Source: a bacterium (GTDB lineage: Bacteria; Verrucomicrobiota; Verrucomicrobiia; Limisphaerales; UBA11358). From it: a DNA stretch of 64,000 nucleotides. Where the stretch lies: assembly GCA_021780905.1 (NCBI GenBank), contig JAJXXW010000081.1, forward strand, positions 1 through 64,000. Direction: 5' to 3'. Positions 35,635 to 44,200 of this stretch are shown in pieces. The position numbers and the translations under genes were made by a program. The number at the start of each line of letters is the position of its first letter. The first letter of the stretch is position 1. The notes beneath the pieces were generated by a model. It had not been told where the DNA came from and searched no databases. It saw nothing but the letters and a program-made list of their open reading frames with translations.

Positions 35635-36051
35635 TCATGCCGCCTCCCCCGTGGCCGTGGCCGTCCCGCTGGTTTCTGCCACTGAAATGTGAAGTGCTAC
35701 GCGCTCCATGAAATCGTCCACGATGAACGGTTTGGCGATGAAATCCACCGCGCCAAGTTCCAACGCCATCGCCCGCCGTTCTTCAAGCGCGTTCCCGGAA
35801 AGGAAAATTATCGGTGTCCGGTGGGAAATCCAACGCTGTTTTAATTCCCGGCAGATGTCGAAGCCATTCATGCCCGGCAAGTCCACGTCCAGCGTGATGA
35901 GGTCAAATTTTCGCGTGGTCGCCAATTCCAAACCTCTCCGTCCGGTGAAGGCCGTCTCCACGTCATAACCGACGCGGGACAGTAAAAAGGTGATCAGCGC
36001 GGCCACGGCTGGCTCGTCTTCGACCACTAGAATTTTAATTTTCTCACTCAT
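35635..36051 (-). CDS. Single-domain response regulator (receiver only)
   Basis: This 138-residue CheY-like receiver has the acidic pair in VVEDEP (about residue 10), the phospho-acceptor aspartate in DLITLDVDLPGMNGFD (about 53), the Ser/Thr switch in IIFLSGNA and the lysine in FIAKPF (about 106). No output domain is fused. No histidine kinase lies nearby, so phosphorylation must come from elsewhere. The ATG at 36051 (MSEKIKILVVEDEP) is clear; the in-frame upstream extension has no match. It is an unusual cargo gene for an integrative element. Confidence 0.88.
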   Translation of the reverse strand: MSEKIKILVVEDEPAVAALITFLLSRVGYDVETAFTGRRGLELATTRKFDLITLDVDLPGMNGFDICRELKQRWISHRTPIIFLSGNALEERRAMALELGAVDFIAKPFIVDDFMERVALHISVAETSGTATATGEAA

Positions 36052-36100
36052 AGCCCCAAACGCCAAGCGTGGCGTTTTCCAAAGCGTGGCGGATTGGTAG

Positions 36101-36141
36101 CCGTTTTCAAAACGGAGCGCAAGCATAAAACACATTATGCT
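36101..36141. promoter_or_regulatory. Two palindromes between the response regulator and an XRE gene
   Basis: CCGTTTT-C-AAAACGG at 36101-36115 and AGCATAA-N6-TTATGCT at 36122-36141, both perfect, lie within the 130-base divergent gap. They are plausible operators for the XRE protein encoded at 36183. Confidence 0.5.
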
Positions 36142-36182
36142 GTGTGTATGTCCGCCATGCTTCCTGTTCTAGTAATGGTGGA

Positions 36183-36410
36183 ATGCCGTCCAAGCAAAAG
36201 CCGCAACATCGCCGCATTGTGGGCGAGAAGATTCGCAGTTACCGAAAACAAGCTGGATTGACTCAAGAGCAGTTGGCGGAAAAGGCCGACTTGCATCATA
36301 ACTTCATTGGCGAAGTCGAGCGCGGCAATATGGAAATGTCTCTGACCTCAATGTTAAAAATTGCCAAAGCCCTTGCTGTCCGCGTCCGCGATTTGGTTTC
36401 CGACCTCTGA
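36183..36410 (+). CDS. XRE-family HTH transcriptional regulator
   Basis: This 75-residue protein, MPSKQKPQHRRIVGEKIRSY..., is a single XRE helix-turn-helix: RKQAGLTQEQLAEKADLHHN with recognition helix and FIGEVERGNMEMSLTSMLKI after it. It resembles small phage and restriction-system C regulators. ATG at 36183 is chosen since upstream residues are not conserved in type. It is divergent from the response regulator, with two palindromes in the gap, and lies upstream of the Y-family polymerase gene. Confidence 0.82.
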   Translation: MPSKQKPQHRRIVGEKIRSYRKQAGLTQEQLAEKADLHHNFIGEVERGNMEMSLTSMLKIAKALAVRVRDLVSDL

Positions 36411-36727
36411 AATTCTCCTTCGGTTTGGCTGGTGAAAGCCTCTCCGTTGAAACTCAACCGTTTAGAAAATTCCTATGGCTGGGTGATGCTGGGAAAATGA
36501 GGATTTTCCGGTTTTTGGACGGTTTTTCTAAAAACAGGACGCGCGTATTTGACCTATAAACGATTTTTCCCGTCCGGTTGGCATGGTGAGAGCGGGCAAT
36601 CAACGCCCGCAAACTGCCACTTTGAGCCGTTTACTCAATTTAGATCCAAGCAAGTTTCACGTCTGGTTCCTGAAAACTTCAAATCTGCGCCTTGAATAAT
36701 TTCGTGGAAACGACTTCAATTCCGGCC
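36411..36727. other. Intergenic region upstream of the Y-family polymerase
   Basis: About 315 bases without a supported gene. A GCGGGC-N7-GCCCGC inverted repeat lies at 36592-36610. I looked for an SOS-type LexA box (TGTTC-N4-GAACA class) and did not find one. Confidence 0.4.
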
Positions 36728-37933
36728 ATGAGCGACAATTCAATCCCGACCACGGGCGCAAAGGCATTCCCGTTTCCGGTCATCATCCATGTGGACATGA
36801 ATACCTTCTATGCCGCCGTGGAAAGGCGGGATAACCTTAAGAAATACGAGGGCAAGATAATTGTTGTCGGCAAAAAAGAATCTCCGGCCATAGTCGTATC
36901 TGCTGACTATGCGGCGCGTAAAAAGGAAGTCAAGGCGGGTATGCCTATTTACAAGGCCCGACAACTGTGCCCGGAAATGACGTTGGTTGAACCCAACATG
37001 CCGAAATACGAAAGGGAATCGGAACTGTTGATGGAGATAATCCGCCGTGTGGCCGGGCCGGCGGCAGTATTTGAAAAAGTGTCCGTGGATGAAGCTTTCA
37101 TTGATGTGTCCGCCGCGTGTCAGGGAACTGATGCCGACGATTCGTTGGAAAAAGCCGTTCCGCTGGCATGGCAAATAAAGATACAGATGTCGAACGAGCG
37201 TCACTTGCTTGCCTCGGTCGGCATCGCATCGGAACGCTTTATCGCCAAGCTGGCCAGTGATTCTTGCAAGCCCGACTCCAAGAACCCTTGCGGCCTTTTG
37301 CTGGTTTTGGAAAGTGAGAAAATGGAATTTTTGAAGTCTTTCGCCGTTGAAAAACTTTACGGCGTCGGCGACGTGACTCAAGCCAAGCTGAATGCAGTAG
37401 GGATTTACACCGTGGCCGACCTGATTGATTACGAAGGCGATTTATGCGCTGTCGTCGGCAATGACAAAGGGGAACTTTTGAAAGGTTATGTGCAGGGAAA
37501 AGACAGGAAGGGCATTGCCCCAAAAGGAAAACCAAAGCAATACACCGCGCAAAAATCTTTTCGGCGCGGCAAAATGCCGGTGGGAGACGAAGTGGTTCCC
37601 GTGCTTTTAAGCCAAGCCAAAGAAGTTGCCGCTGACCTTCGCAAGGATGAGGTTTTAGCCGTCAACGTCGAGGTTAGCGTCTGCTATAAATTCAGGAAGA
37701 AGGGTAACGATGGTCACGCCCAAGTTAAACTACCGTTCCCAACAGATGACATGGGAATCATTTTCGCAACGGCATTGTCGCTTCTGGATAAAAGCAATTT
37801 GCGGGCTACTCCATTGCGAAAACTTTGTTTGGGCACGACCAAGGTTGTCCCGCAAGGGACAACGGTGATGGCAATTTCCAAGCCGAAATCCAAGTCCAAG
37901 AAAAAGGATAAAAACCAAATCCGGCTGTTCTGA
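36728..37933 (+). CDS. Y-family (DinB/UmuC-like) translesion DNA polymerase
   Basis: This 401-residue polymerase has the N-terminal catalytic motif VIIHVDMNTFYAAVE (D23; steric-gate aromatic Y28), the second catalytic motif KVSVDEAFIDVS (D121, E122), the HhH thumb region EKLYGVGDVTQAKLNAVGI and a little-finger domain from about 285. The very C-terminal NQIRLF fits a sliding-clamp-binding motif (Q-x-x-L-F). It would copy past DNA lesions with low fidelity. ATG 36728 is chosen over a TTG 36 bases upstream. It converges with the relaxase gene 3 bases later. Mobile elements often carry UmuC-type enzymes, but no umuD is present here. Confidence 0.88.
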   Translation: MSDNSIPTTGAKAFPFPVIIHVDMNTFYAAVERRDNLKKYEGKIIVVGKKESPAIVVSADYAARKKEVKAGMPIYKARQLCPEMTLVEPNMPKYERESELLMEIIRRVAGPAAVFEKVSVDEAFIDVSAACQGTDADDSLEKAVPLAWQIKIQMSNERHLLASVGIASERFIAKLASDSCKPDSKNPCGLLLVLESEKMEFLKSFAVEKLYGVGDVTQAKLNAVGIYTVADLIDYEGDLCAVVGNDKGELLKGYVQGKDRKGIAPKGKPKQYTAQKSFRRGKMPVGDEVVPVLLSQAKEVAADLRKDEVLAVNVEVSVCYKFRKKGNDGHAQVKLPFPTDDMGIIFATALSLLDKSNLRATPLRKLCLGTTKVVPQGTTVMAISKPKSKSKKKDKNQIRLF

Positions 37934-37936
37934 AAT

Positions 37937-39091
37937 TCACGTCACAGTCACTTCCTGGGTTTGCTCGTAATCAGCTTCGCCATCATCAGCAGGTTTTCGT
38001 CGTCGGCGTCGAGGTGCTTTTGTTGCCTCTGTAATTGGGTCTGCGTCTCCGTCAGTTGCGCCTGCAACTGATTCGCCTGCGCTTGCAAGTGCCGGACTTT
38101 CATCACCGGCCAGAACATCAAGAGCGCGGTCGTCAAGGCCAGCGCCAAGACCGACCAGCAAATTCGGCGGCATGAGCGGCGTTGGTTTTGCCAGTCCTTT
38201 TCCAAGCTGGTCAGGCCGCTTGCCAATTCCAACAGGCTGGCGTTGTGCTGTTCGGCGTCCATCTGGCTCCGCGATAGCTGGCGGAGTTGGTTCTGAATTT
38301 CCTGAATGCTCATGGTCTTGCCTCCGTTTTTCCAAAAGGCGGGTGATGCCCTGCCAACCGTAGGCGCGGGCAACCTGACTGCCTTTCATCGTTACGCCGT
38401 CGAAAGAAAAAATGATGCCGCTGACGTGGTTGGTGGTCTTGGCCGTGTTGCGCTTCACGGTCACGCCAAGTTTCTCCAGCCGGTTTTCAAAATCATCAAA
38501 TGTTCCGTTGGACTCGCCGATGGCCTTGGTGATGCGTTCGGCGACGGCAACCTTCGCGGGCACTTCGGGCGTCTCTCCCCGCGCAAGCTCGCGCTGGAAC
38601 TTACGAAGCTGTCCGCTGGTCAACCGGGGCTGGCGCGGATTGCGTCCCCGCAAGCCGGGCGTGATGGTGAGATTGAAAAGTTTTTCAATGTCCTGCGTGG
38701 CCTTGATGCAACGCAAAGCTTCCCATTTGCCAGTCCAGACCTTGCCCCGGTTGTCCACGCGGGAAGTTACCAAGTGGATGTGGTTGTCCAGATGCTTGAC
38801 GATGACCCAAGGCCGGTTCGGGGACAACTGCATCAGGCGCATGAACGAAATGACAATCCTTAACCATTTTTCATCGCTGACATCTTCGCCCGCTGGCATC
38901 CGCAACGGGATATGCAGGACGGGCCGGCGACAATCGGGACGAATCCGGCGCACGCGGCCAAACTCCTTGGACAGCGCGGCGGCGTCCCGGCCAATCAGGT
39001 TGCCGCCGATGATGCGGGCTTGCTTGGTCTCGTCTATGACGTAGTTCAACACGCCGCGAAACCCGGAGCCACGAATGACTTTACCCTTCAT
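37937..39091 (-). CDS. Relaxase (MobP/VirD2-like mobilization nuclease)
   Basis: This 384-residue protein has the relaxase fold at residues 1-150: motif I with the likely nicking tyrosine in GVLNYVID (Y17), LHIPLRMPAGE (about 59-69) and the metal-binding three-histidine motif KHLDNHIHLV (H100, H104, H106). It would nick the element's oriT and lead single-stranded DNA into a recipient. The ATG at 39091 has a Shine-Dalgarno GGAGG 9 bases upstream, inside the 3' end of mobC. Residues from about 260 are proline/alanine-rich and basic; that part of the gene also encodes another protein in a second frame. No coupling protein gene is adjacent. Confidence 0.87.
   Translation of the reverse strand: MKGKVIRGSGFRGVLNYVIDETKQARIIGGNLIGRDAAALSKEFGRVRRIRPDCRRPVLHIPLRMPAGEDVSDEKWLRIVISFMRLMQLSPNRPWVIVKHLDNHIHLVTSRVDNRGKVWTGKWEALRCIKATQDIEKLFNLTITPGLRGRNPRQPRLTSGQLRKFQRELARGETPEVPAKVAVAERITKAIGESNGTFDDFENRLEKLGVTVKRNTAKTTNHVSGIIFSFDGVTMKGSQVARAYGWQGITRLLEKRRQDHEHSGNSEPTPPAIAEPDGRRTAQRQPVGIGKRPDQLGKGLAKPTPLMPPNLLVGLGAGLDDRALDVLAGDESPALASAGESVAGATDGDADPITEATKAPRRRRRKPADDGEADYEQTQEVTVT
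37948..38313 (-). CDS. MobB-like membrane protein encoded inside the relaxase gene in another frame
   Basis: This 121-residue frame lies wholly within the 3' third of the relaxase gene, same strand, different frame. It has an N-terminal helical segment (MSIQEIQNQLRQLSRSQMDA...), one membrane helix at about 51-71 (ICWSVLALALTTALLMFWPV) and a coiled coil (LQAQANQLQAQLTETQTQLQ). Its ATG has a strong Shine-Dalgarno GGAGG with 7-base spacing (complement of 38321-38325), which supports real translation. The layout copies RSF1010, in which mobB is nested in mobA and the MobB membrane protein helps relaxase docking to the transfer machine. Sequence similarity to MobB was not established. Confidence 0.72.
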   Translation of the reverse strand: MSIQEIQNQLRQLSRSQMDAEQHNASLLELASGLTSLEKDWQNQRRSCRRICWSVLALALTTALLMFWPVMKVRHLQAQANQLQAQLTETQTQLQRQQKHLDADDENLLMMAKLITSKPRK

Positions 39092-39533
39092 ACTCGGCAC
39101 CCTCCTTTCCAATCAGGGCTTCGCGCAAGGCGTTCACGCCGTCGAGCGTGGCCGACAATGCCGGTAGCAGATTTTCCGGCAGTTGCCCGGAATTGACCAA
39201 CAGGGTCACATTCTGGAGTTCGTCGAGCGTGTCGGCCAGTCTGTCCCAAGCCTCCGCGTTGACGGCTGGAACATGAGGCCCTTGGGTGTAGAAATAGGCT
39301 TCCCGCAAAAGGGCACCCAGCCGCTTGTGGGAAACCTTGGCGTCGGACTGCAAGGCCGACAACTCGGCAGAGTTTAGCCGCGTCGAGACACAATGGTTGC
39401 GGCCACCGGGGCAACCACTCTGACCGACGCGGCTCCCCTGGGCGCGAACGCAGTGAGCCACAGGCAAGGTGAACTGGAGCGAAGCGGAAGTTACACCTTG
39501 CTCTCTGGCCTCATGGGGTTTCGCAGTGCTCAT
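39081..39533 (-). CDS. MobC-like mobilization accessory protein
   Basis: This 150-residue protein has a ribbon-helix-helix-like segment at about 55-90 (VSTRLNSAELSALQSDAKVS, then HKRLGALLREAYF), as in relaxosome MobC proteins, followed by a helical C-terminal region (LDELQNVTLLVNSGQLPENL). MobC proteins bind oriT DNA and help strand separation for the relaxase. Its stop overlaps the relaxase start region and its 3' end carries the relaxase ribosome-binding site, so the two are coupled. ATG at 39533; the longer in-frame extension is rich in proline and rejected. Confidence 0.75.
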   Translation of the reverse strand: MSTAKPHEAREQGVTSASLQFTLPVAHCVRAQGSRVGQSGCPGGRNHCVSTRLNSAELSALQSDAKVSHKRLGALLREAYFYTQGPHVPAVNAEAWDRLADTLDELQNVTLLVNSGQLPENLLPALSATLDGVNALREALIGKEGAEYEG

Positions 39534-39540
39534 AGGGAAA

Positions 39541-39888
39541 TCAGGAAATGCCGGGGGCTTCCGGCGTTGGGGTTGGTGGGGTGGGAGCGCCAACCGGCGT
39601 GGCTCCCCCGGCTCCGCCACCTTCGCCAGACTTGATGCTCGTCACTGGAATAACGTGGACGGATGAACCGTTATAGATGGCCGACATGAGTTTGATTTGC
39701 CGGTCCTCAAACGACAAGTCCCTGGGGTTGTCCTCAAACAGTTTGGCCTCGTCAATCGTCATGGTGAACGTCACTTCACCAATCTGCACGATGGCGCTGG
39801 ATGACGATTGCTTGACCACGACGGCCCGGACGGCGGGTTCTGGGCACACTACGGAGATGCGCCCATTATGGAAGGTTACGGTTTTCAT
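39541..39888 (-). CDS. Hypothetical element protein with Pro/Gly-rich tail
   Basis: This 115-residue protein, MKTVTFHNGRISVVCPEPAV..., has a beta-rich core (VVVKQSSSSAIVQIGEVTFT, MTIDEAKLFEDNP) and a Gly/Pro tail (about 90-115, GGGAGGATPVGAPTPPTPTP). Its stop lies 7 bases before the mobC ATG, so it may be the first gene of the mobilization operon. The family is not recognised. Confidence 0.6.
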   Translation of the reverse strand: MKTVTFHNGRISVVCPEPAVRAVVVKQSSSSAIVQIGEVTFTMTIDEAKLFEDNPRDLSFEDRQIKLMSAIYNGSSVHVIPVTSIKSGEGGGAGGATPVGAPTPPTPTPEAPGIS

Positions 39889-40009
39889 ATTTTGATTCGG
39901 GGCAATCGTGCCGGTTTCATTCGCCGACACATTGGCCCCATAGTAAGTGTAAGGCCATGACACCCCCTGCGCGCCGGGAAAAGTATTTTGTTGGAAAATA
40001 TCTTAAACC

Positions 40010-40033
40010 TATTCGCCCACGACATGTGGTGAG
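40010..40033. repeat. Left copy of a 24-bp perfect inverted repeat
   Basis: Identical, in inverted orientation, to 44521-44544. Each copy contains its own small hairpin CCAC-GACAT-GTGG. This copy lies in the 200-base gap upstream of the mobilization genes, next to a GGACTT...AAGTCC inverted repeat at 40042-40069, an arrangement that could be part of an oriT or replication origin. Confidence 0.85.
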
Positions 40034-40089
40034 CGAAGGAAGGACTTGTTCTGGTTCCCTCGTAAGTCCAGTTATCGTCCCGTTTGGTA

Positions 40090-40254
40090 TCAACCTTCGG
40101 CTTTGGATAAGTCTGCCCTAGACTCTGCGATGCTCTTTTTGAGGTCGGCAAAGCACTGTCCGCAGATGGTGATTTCACCGGCTATATCAACGTGATACTC
40201 TCCGGTCTTTTTAGCCCCGCATTGGTCGCATAGGAATGTTTCGTTTGTTTCCAT
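40090..40254 (-). CDS. Small zinc-ribbon-like protein
   Basis: This 54-residue frame reads METNETFLCDQCGAKKTGEY, then IAGEITICGQCFADL. Two CxxC pairs (residues 9-12 and 31-34) suggest a zinc ribbon. It is clearly related to the C-terminal part of the SWIM protein upstream (CESCGTEKTG ... ITICSACNDEM), so the module was duplicated within the operon. Spacing to the previous gene is 11 bases. No signal or membrane segment. Confidence 0.65.
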   Translation of the reverse strand: METNETFLCDQCGAKKTGEYHVDIAGEITICGQCFADLKKSIAESRADLSKAEG

Positions 40255-40265
40255 AGTTTATCCTT

Positions 40266-40481
40266 TCAAAATTGTTCAAAGCCCGCCCTGCCACTGTTCA
40301 AATAAGCGTCGAGCAACCGCGCGTTGTCCATCACGGCCTGTTCCACAAGCCTGCGGTCGCAAGGGTCGGCGAGGTTGGCGGCATCGAGGCCGATGAGACG
40401 GGCATACTCGGCAAAGGACTCGCATCCCAGCGCTGACAGTGCCAGAGATAACTCCTGCGGGTTTTGTGACTCGGTTTTCAT
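40266..40481 (-). CDS. Small hypothetical element protein
   Basis: This 71-residue helical protein (MKTESQNPQELSLALSALGC...) has no recognised motif. It starts at ATG 40481, 16 bases after the SWIM gene stop, and ends 11 bases before the zinc-ribbon gene, consistent with a run of small co-transcribed genes. Confidence 0.5.
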   Translation of the reverse strand: MKTESQNPQELSLALSALGCESFAEYARLIGLDAANLADPCDRRLVEQAVMDNARLLDAYLNSGRAGFEQF

Positions 40482-40497
40482 AAGTTGAAATGGGATG

Positions 40498-40923
40498 TCA
40501 CTGCTCGGATTGGTATAGGCTCGCCAAAGATTCTTGGAAGTCCTTTTCCATTTCGTCATTGCACGCGGAGCAAATGGTGATGTCTTCTCCACCGCGATAT
40601 GAGTCGCCGGTCTTTTCAGTCCCGCAACTTTCGCACCAAAAAGTTTCCTTGTCTGGTTCGGCTACTGCCGTCGCTGTCTTGGCGTTATCGGCGGCGAACC
40701 GTGCCATTTGCGCGGCTTCAAGAATGGCCCGGTGGGGCACCAGCGGCATGACAAACGCCAGATGTTTGCACTGGTGTCGGGCACGACATTGGAAATCCCG
40801 ACAGGTGCAATGCTGGATGTCATGGTTGACGAGATAGAGGCTTCCGCTCTGGCCTTTGACCAAGACGAAGGCCGTGGCTGGAATCCACGCGACGATTTCA
40901 ATAGGTGCAACTGGCTTTTTCAT
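40498..40923 (-). CDS. SWIM zinc-finger protein with a second zinc-ribbon motif
   Basis: This 141-residue protein contains a SWIM-type finger at about 39-55 (CTCRDFQCRARHQCKHL: CxC ... CxH), expected to bind DNA or proteins. A C-terminal two-CxxC zinc ribbon (about 96-123, CESCG ... ITICSACN) resembles the separate small protein at 40090-40254. Its ATG overlaps the stop of the upstream gene by 4 bases. The gene belongs to the backbone operon of the element. Confidence 0.75.
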   Translation of the reverse strand: MKKPVAPIEIVAWIPATAFVLVKGQSGSLYLVNHDIQHCTCRDFQCRARHQCKHLAFVMPLVPHRAILEAAQMARFAADNAKTATAVAEPDKETFWCESCGTEKTGDSYRGGEDITICSACNDEMEKDFQESLASLYQSEQ

Positions 40924-41192
40924 AAGTCAAATGGGTCAAATATTAGGACAGCGGCGGGCTGGCTCTCCGGTGGCGGCAAGGGCGAGAACAAGAGGCACCC
41001 GTGGTCGCGGCCTGTTTCCACCGTGGCAGTATCTACGCTGAATAGGGAAGCCCTTTGCGCCTTGGGTAACGCCTCCTGACTGTTCGCCTCCACGCCCGAT
41101 ATGATGCAACAGGTGCCAAGCTCACCGTGAATGTTCGGACGCCACCATTTGCAGTTGGCGCAACGTGCCTCCACCGGGTTTATATCATTCAT
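40920..41192 (-). CDS. Small cysteine-containing element protein
   Basis: This 90-residue protein, MNDINPVEARCANCKWWRPN..., has a CANCKWW motif and further cysteines (GTCCIISG), as in many short phage and plasmid proteins with a possible metal site. It heads the minus-strand operon that includes the SWIM, zinc-ribbon and probably mob genes; its 3' end overlaps the SWIM gene by 4 bases. The divergent gap of 99 bases to the helicase gene carries a GGGGGGTCAAAAAG motif (41264). Confidence 0.6.
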   Translation of the reverse strand: MNDINPVEARCANCKWWRPNIHGELGTCCIISGVEANSQEALPKAQRASLFSVDTATVETGRDHGCLLFSPLPPPESQPAAVLIFDPFDL

Positions 41193-41291
41193 AACCACTC
41201 ATTATACGCTTTTGAAAAATAGATTCGGGGACAAAAGTGCATTTGGTTGAAAATAATTTCAGCGGGGGGTCAAAAAGAATATAATGGTCAC

Positions 41292-44200
41292 ATGGCCACC
41301 ACCATGTCAGCCGTCGCGTCGGCAGTAACGAGCGACACCGCGTTAGCGGGGTCGCATCTGCACGTCCAGAAAATCCAGTCGCTCACCCAGGGCGAAGTCT
41401 TCGTGTCGCAATCGAAAGTGACCAAGTTGCGAAATTTCCAAACCTACAATCACGCCGCAACGGTTCGTAGATACCGTTTTGAATACTACGTCAACGCGAT
41501 TTTCCCGGTGGCGTTGCTTCATGCGGCCCGAACCGTTCCGGCAAACTGGCTGCGCCGGGTCAAGGAGCTTTCCATCAAGCCCGGCTTCCGGCATGACCTG
41601 ACGTTTGATTTTGAGATTCAAGTGAAGAACGCCAAAGGCAGGTGGGTCAAGGGACGGGGCGCGACTCCCGACGAAAAAGCCGAACTCTTGGCGGTGTTGG
41701 AAAAACTGCCGGGCATCGCGTGGGCGGGACAGACGCCCGGTGGCTGTCATGCGGGAATTTATTTTGCCGATTGGGTGGAATGGGCGGATGCCGAATTGGT
41801 GGTGGATTGGGTTTGGGGCGAAGTCCGTCGCAATGGCTACACCGGCCCGCTTCAACTGGATGAAGGCGCGTCAAAAAACTGCAACCGGCCTTCGCGTTTC
41901 CTTTCGGCGTTCCACTTTTGGCGACCGGACAGGCACCTTGGCCCGGCGGAGCTTCAAACCATCAAGGATGCGGCCTCGGTCATGCCCAAAGTCAAACCGG
42001 CCAAGGGCGGCAAAGTTCCGGCGGGCGGCAGCATGACGGGGTTAAGCGAGCGCGTCGAGGCGTTGTTCCTGCGGACATACAACGTGCCGGATGACGAGAT
42101 AGCTAAACGTGTCGGCAATCCGTTAAGCTGGGTCGTTGACCTGTTCAACCAACTTCCGCAAACGAATTTCAATGTCTTTTGCCGAGACCTTCTGCGTGAG
42201 ATTGGGCCGCGAAGCGATTTCGGAAACCACCTTGCGGCAACTTGGTTCCGACAGAAGCGCACGCTCCTTTATATCAACGCCGCCTTGTCCTGGGAATGGC
42301 TCTGGTCACAGAATGTTTCACTGGCCGACGCCAAGAAGCGCGTCTTCACTGACCCGGTGTTCAAGCCGGTGCTGGATGAAATCGAGACCGCGTTTGCCGA
42401 GTCGCAAATAAAGAACGGCAGTCCGCATCGTGATTACACCACTTGGCAGGAATGGGTGGAACGCGACTTGGAACGGTGCCACGAAAAATACGCAGGCGCG
42501 TCCAAGAAAGTCATGCAGGCCGTCGAGGCGGCGGTGCTGGGGCACTGGCAACCGACCATAAAAATCAAGGATGTGCTCAAGGCCATCCCCTACAAAAAAT
42601 CGGCGGCGCAAAAGGCGCTGAACACCTTGGGGCTAACTCCCGCCTATCGCGGTCGTGGCAGTTATTGGAACGTGCCGCTGGGCTTCTTTTTTGAGCCAGC
42701 GGACTTGTCGAAACTGCCTGACCATACGGATAGTTCGTCAGTCATCGAATTTTATTCCACGCTTCCGGCTGACATCGTGGATGCGCTGAATTGGGAAGAT
42801 GACGGCTCGACCGTCGTGGCTTCCGTGCCGGTGAAAGCCCCGGCTCCATCGAAGCCGCGCAAGGCACGGAAAGCCCGCAAGAAAAAACTCAAGCCGATGG
42901 ACGCGCTGTTGGAAATCGGCCAACTGGACAGCCAGCAACCAACCAACCGCCCCGTGATTGCCGAAAGAGAAATCCGCCAGCGGCTGAACACTGAACGGAA
43001 ATTCCGCGACTTGCTCAAGCAGGTTGACGCGGAGTATGCCAACGCGCAAAAGTTCAAGCGGCCTGACGATGATGCCCCGGCAAGGGACTTGTTGCTGGAA
43101 CTTGTCCGCGCCCATTTGAGCGCCGACGGCCATGTCTATCATGCGTCCAGTCACCTTTACGAATTGTTGCAGTTGGCTTGTGGCGTCAAGGATTTCGTCC
43201 TGACCCTGCATTGGTTGCTCGTCAAGCGCCATGTCCTCTCCGTGAACGCATGGGTGCCGGACAAGGGCGATTGGGTCGGCTGGGCTGACTATGTGCGCGG
43301 CGAGCTTCGGTTCGCGTGGCAAGTCATCGGGCAAGGCGCGGGCGGCGGCAGTGTCGAGGTGATTAGCGGTGCGCCCGGCACCGGCAAGACTCAAACGCTC
43401 GCCGATGAATTGATGGCCGCGCGGAAAGCCAAGCTGGTTTCCCGCGTCGGCAGTGCGACCAATTTGAGCGCATACCAACTTCGGGAACGGATGAATAAAC
43501 GGGTGGACGTGGACACGATTCATGGCGCTTACAACATCACGCCGCGTCAGCAAAAGAAGCGGTTCGTTGCGCTGGATGCCGACGTTTTCGCCGGGGATGA
43601 AATGGGTCAGTTGGATTGCGACACGGCTGGTCAGATGGCGATGGCTTGGAAACCCGGCAAACGGGTTCTATTGACCGTGGGGCCAGGTCAAAACCTCCCG
43701 GTCGGCCCCGGTGCGGTGGGGGAAAATCTGGTGGACTGGCTCGCGGCCAATCCGAAAGTGCCCGGCGTCAAGGGAACGCCATTGAAAGATAATCACCGCA
43801 CCAGCAACCTGCTGGCCGGTGGCATCGTGGATTTTTTCGAGCATGTCCACCGTGGCCGTCTGCCGGAAACCATCGGCCCCGGCATGGAAGTCCGTTACCT
43901 CGACAACGAGTTTCAAGTCATCCAGCAAGCGGCGCAACTGGCGGCGGGAATGAAGGACTTCATGGTTTTCTGTCCGCGCCATACGGACGTGTTTCGGGTC
44001 AACAATGGCATCAGCCTTTTGAAACGCGCCAGCGCGGGCATTCAGAACACGACCATTTTCGATTTTCACAAGGGGGAAGAAATGGTGGTGGTTGATGCCG
44101 GGCCGCTGGCGTCCAGCTACGGGATGAAGAACGGGTATGTGGTCAAGGTCTATGAGGACGCCAAGACCAGCGGCAACACGACAGATAAAATCCACGTCAC

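Noticed and set aside
36411..36727. SOS (LexA) box before the Y-family polymerase.
   Set aside because: No TGTTC-N4-GAACA-like palindrome was found in the gap.
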